Made by a program: the position numbers and the translations under genes. A stretch of 7,379 nucleotides of DNA from an uncultured Ruminococcus sp. (GTDB taxonomy: Bacteria > Bacillota > Clostridia > Oscillospirales > Ruminococcaceae): assembly GCA_900539095.1 (NCBI GenBank), contig UQAR01000089.1:1-7379 (forward strand), in the 5' to 3' direction. Each line of letters opens with the position of its first letter. The first letter of the stretch is position 1. The notes below the pieces were generated by a model. That model saw nothing but the letters and a program-made list of their open reading frames with translations, was not told the DNA's origin and did not search any database. Positions 5,610 to 7,379 of the stretch are shown one piece after another.

Positions 5610-7277
5610 ATGGGTTTTGTAATGGCTGATTTTTATAAGAGATTTGTTGACGAAGAACTTGACAGCGAGGGCAGACTGAAAAGCTTTAAGCTTGACTTGC
5701 CTGAGAATTTCAACTTCTCATATGACGTTATAGACGAACTGGCAAAGAACGTGCCTGACAAGGTGGCTATGCAGTGGGTCAATGAAGATGGCGAGGAGCA
5801 CATCTTCACTTACAAAGACCTTTCTGAGAAGAGCAGTCAGGTAGCGAACATGATGCAGGCTCACGGCGTTAAGAAGGGCGATTTTGTTATGGCTGTTCTC
5901 AAGCGTCACTATGAGTTCTGGTTCTTGGCTTACGGTCTTATGAAGATAGGTGCTGTTCTTGTGCCTGCTACTTGTCAGCTGAAAAAGAAGGATTATGTTT
6001 ACCGTTTTGACGCTGCGTCTATATCTTACATCGTGGCAACTGCTGAGGACGATGTTCCTAATCAGGTGGATTCAGCTCTTGAGCAGTACAGCGGCATGAA
6101 GGAGAAGTTCATCACTCACGGTGCTAAAGAGGGTTGGATAGATTTCCTCAGCGAGATGGACAAGTATCCAAAGACTTTTGAGAGGATCGAAACACACGTT
6201 ACTGAGTCAATGCTCATGTATTTCAGCTCCGGTACTACCGGTTATCCTAAAATGGTACTGCACAAGTATTCACTGGCTGCGGCACACATCATCACAGCTA
6301 AGCACTGGCATCACCTTGACGAGAACTCACTGCACCTGACTGTTTCTGAAACAGGCTGGGCTAAGTGTGCATGGGGCAAGATGTTCGGTCAGTTCATCTG
6401 CGGTGCGACAACATTCGTATATGACTTTGACAGATTTATCCCTGCAAACGTGCTGAAAGTCATTCAGGATTACAAGCTGACTTCATTCTGTGCACCTCCG
6501 ACAATGTACAGATTCTTCATTAAGGAGGGTCTTGAGAACTATGACCTTTCTTCACTGAAATACAGCTGTATCGCAGGTGAGGCTCTTAACCCTGAGGTAT
6601 TCAACAAGTGGTATGAATACACCGGTCTGAAACTTATGGAGGGCTTTGGTCAGACTGAGGGTGCTGTGCTTATCGGTAATCTTTATGGCATGGAGCCTAA
6701 GCCGGGTTCAATGGGCAAGCCTACACCGCTTTACAACATCGGTATCGTCGACAGCGAGGGCAAGCCTGTAAAAGTAGGCGAAACAGGCGAGATAGTTGTT
6801 TACGCTAAGAGAGGCGAGAACCCTGCACTGTTCAAGGAGTATTACAGAAATCCTGAGGCAACGGACAACGCTTGGAGATTTGGTATGTACCACACAGGCG
6901 ACACGGCTTACATGGACGATGACGGTTACTACTGGTATGTTGGAAGAACTGACGACCTTATCAAGGCATCTGGCTATCGTATAGGACCTTTCGAGATAGA
7001 GAGTATCCTTATGGAACACCCTTCTGTACTGGAGTGTGCTATCACTGCGGCTGACGACGCTATCAGAGGCAAGGTAGTAAAGGCTACTATCGTTCTTGCA
7101 AAGGGCTACACTGCGTCACCTGAGCTTGCTAAGGAACTTCAGAACTATGTTAAGCAGTCAACTGCTCCTTACAAGTATCCTAGAATCGTTGAGTTCGTGG
7201 ACGAGCTGCCTAAGACTATCAGCGGTAAGATTCGCCGTGTTGAGATAAGAGAGAATGACAGCAAGAAGAATAAGTAA
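5610..7277 (+). CDS. AMP-forming acyl-CoA synthetase, medium-chain (ACSM/MACS) type
   Basis: This enzyme activates a carboxylic acid with ATP to an acyl-adenylate and passes it to coenzyme A. The 555 residues are full length. Motifs in order: the phosphate-binding loop FSSGTTGYPK (205-214), APPTMYR (295-301), GFGQTEG (345-351), YHTGD with ribose-binding Asp431 (427-431), the hinge region GRTDDLIKASGYRIGP (445-460), and catalytic Lys540 in KTISGKIRR (535-543), which also is the Lys commonly acetylated in this family. The ETGWAKCAWGKMFGQ segment (247-261) and overall length favour the medium-chain/butyrate-CoA ligase branch over acetyl-CoA synthetase (about 650 residues). The exact acid, such as acetate, butyrate or an aromatic acid, cannot be decided. 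GGAGG at 5597-5601 lies eight bases before the ATG at 5610, so Met1 is preferred to Met5. It follows the HAD gene closely and ends in a strong terminator. Confidence 0.93.
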   Translation: MGFVMADFYKRFVDEELDSEGRLKSFKLDLPENFNFSYDVIDELAKNVPDKVAMQWVNEDGEEHIFTYKDLSEKSSQVANMMQAHGVKKGDFVMAVLKRHYEFWFLAYGLMKIGAVLVPATCQLKKKDYVYRFDAASISYIVATAEDDVPNQVDSALEQYSGMKEKFITHGAKEGWIDFLSEMDKYPKTFERIETHVTESMLMYFSSGTTGYPKMVLHKYSLAAAHIITAKHWHHLDENSLHLTVSETGWAKCAWGKMFGQFICGATTFVYDFDRFIPANVLKVIQDYKLTSFCAPPTMYRFFIKEGLENYDLSSLKYSCIAGEALNPEVFNKWYEYTGLKLMEGFGQTEGAVLIGNLYGMEPKPGSMGKPTPLYNIGIVDSEGKPVKVGETGEIVVYAKRGENPALFKEYYRNPEATDNAWRFGMYHTGDTAYMDDDGYYWYVGRTDDLIKASGYRIGPFEIESILMEHPSVLECAITAADDAIRGKVVKATIVLAKGYTASPELAKELQNYVKQSTAPYKYPRIVEFVDELPKTISGKIRRVEIRENDSKKNK

Positions 7278-7284
7278 GATATAC

Positions 7285-7319
7285 AAGGCACGTTTCCGTG
7301 AGGGGACGTGTCTTTTTTT
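7285..7319 (+). terminator. Intrinsic terminator after the acyl-CoA synthetase gene
   Basis: GGCACGTTTCC (7287-7297) pairs with GGGGACGTGTC (7302-7312) over 11 positions with three G-T pairs, closed by a GTGA tetraloop (GNRA class). Seven T follow at 7313-7319, and A7285-A7286 can pair with the first two. It lies nine bases after the stop codon. This is a textbook rho-independent terminator. Confidence 0.92.
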
Positions 7320-7331
7320 ATGGAAAAAGAG

Positions 7332-7360
7332 TTGACAAATATTTGTTTTTATGGTATTAT
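7332..7360 (+). promoter_or_regulatory. Strong sigma-A-type promoter reading out of the contig
   Basis: A perfect -35 box TTGACA (7332-7337), a 17-base spacer, and a -10 box TATTAT (7355-7360, five of six consensus bases) preceded by TGG, which also gives an extended -10. It stands just after the terminator. Transcription would begin near 7367, where genomic sequence stops, so the gene it serves is missing. Confidence 0.75.
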
Positions 7361-7367
7361 GTAATAT

Positions 7368-7379
7368 CTGTCTCTTATA
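7368..7379 (+). other. Nextera mosaic-end remnant, reverse orientation (artefact)
   Basis: CTGTCTCTTATA is the first 12 bases of the reverse complement of the 19-bp mosaic end found at 29-47. It is untrimmed adapter read-through, not genomic DNA. Confidence 0.93.

Overview
The window looks like one small contig from a gut- or rumen-type Clostridia (Bacillota), most likely Oscillospiraceae/Ruminococcus-like or Lachnospiraceae. This rests on strong AGGAGG-type ribosome binding sites, moderate GC, all genes on one strand, and the remembered flavour of the Tgt, PAS and medium-chain acyl-CoA ligase proteins; no search was run. Both ends carry Illumina Nextera adapter sequence (1-47 and 7368-7379), so only about 48-7367 is genomic and the ends are sequencing artefacts, not biological borders.

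Region 1 (74-3833) is a tight four-gene run: queA, a membrane acyltransferase of the acyltransferase-3/fucose 4-O-acetylase type, a stand-alone PAS-domain protein, and tgt. It closes with a long-stem intrinsic terminator (3850-3908). QueA and Tgt are two steps of queuosine synthesis at the tRNA wobble position: Tgt swaps guanine 34 for preQ1, then QueA adds the cyclopentene-ring precursor from S-adenosylmethionine. The two genes between them have no known link to queuosine; the acyltransferase and PAS genes overlap by 11 bases and are probably translationally coupled.

Region 2 (3834-4923) holds mntP, a manganese efflux pump, on its own between two non-coding stretches of about 265 bases. The first has the tgt terminator and a palindromic element of the kind found dispersed in gut Firmicutes. 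The second has a weak hairpin after mntP and an array of degenerate 19-bp repeats, the least explained structure in the window.

Region 3 (4924-7319) is a two-gene unit: a HAD phosphatase of the phosphoglycolate phosphatase type and an AMP-forming medium-chain acyl-CoA synthetase, ended by a clean terminator with a GTGA tetraloop. A strong sigma-A promoter (7332-7360) then points out of the contig towards a gene that is not included.

Most of the window is ordinary housekeeping and metabolic content. I see no convincing undescribed multi-gene system. The points worth checking are the 19-bp repeat array, the acyltransferase-PAS pair inside the queuosine run, and the alternative hairpins before mntP.
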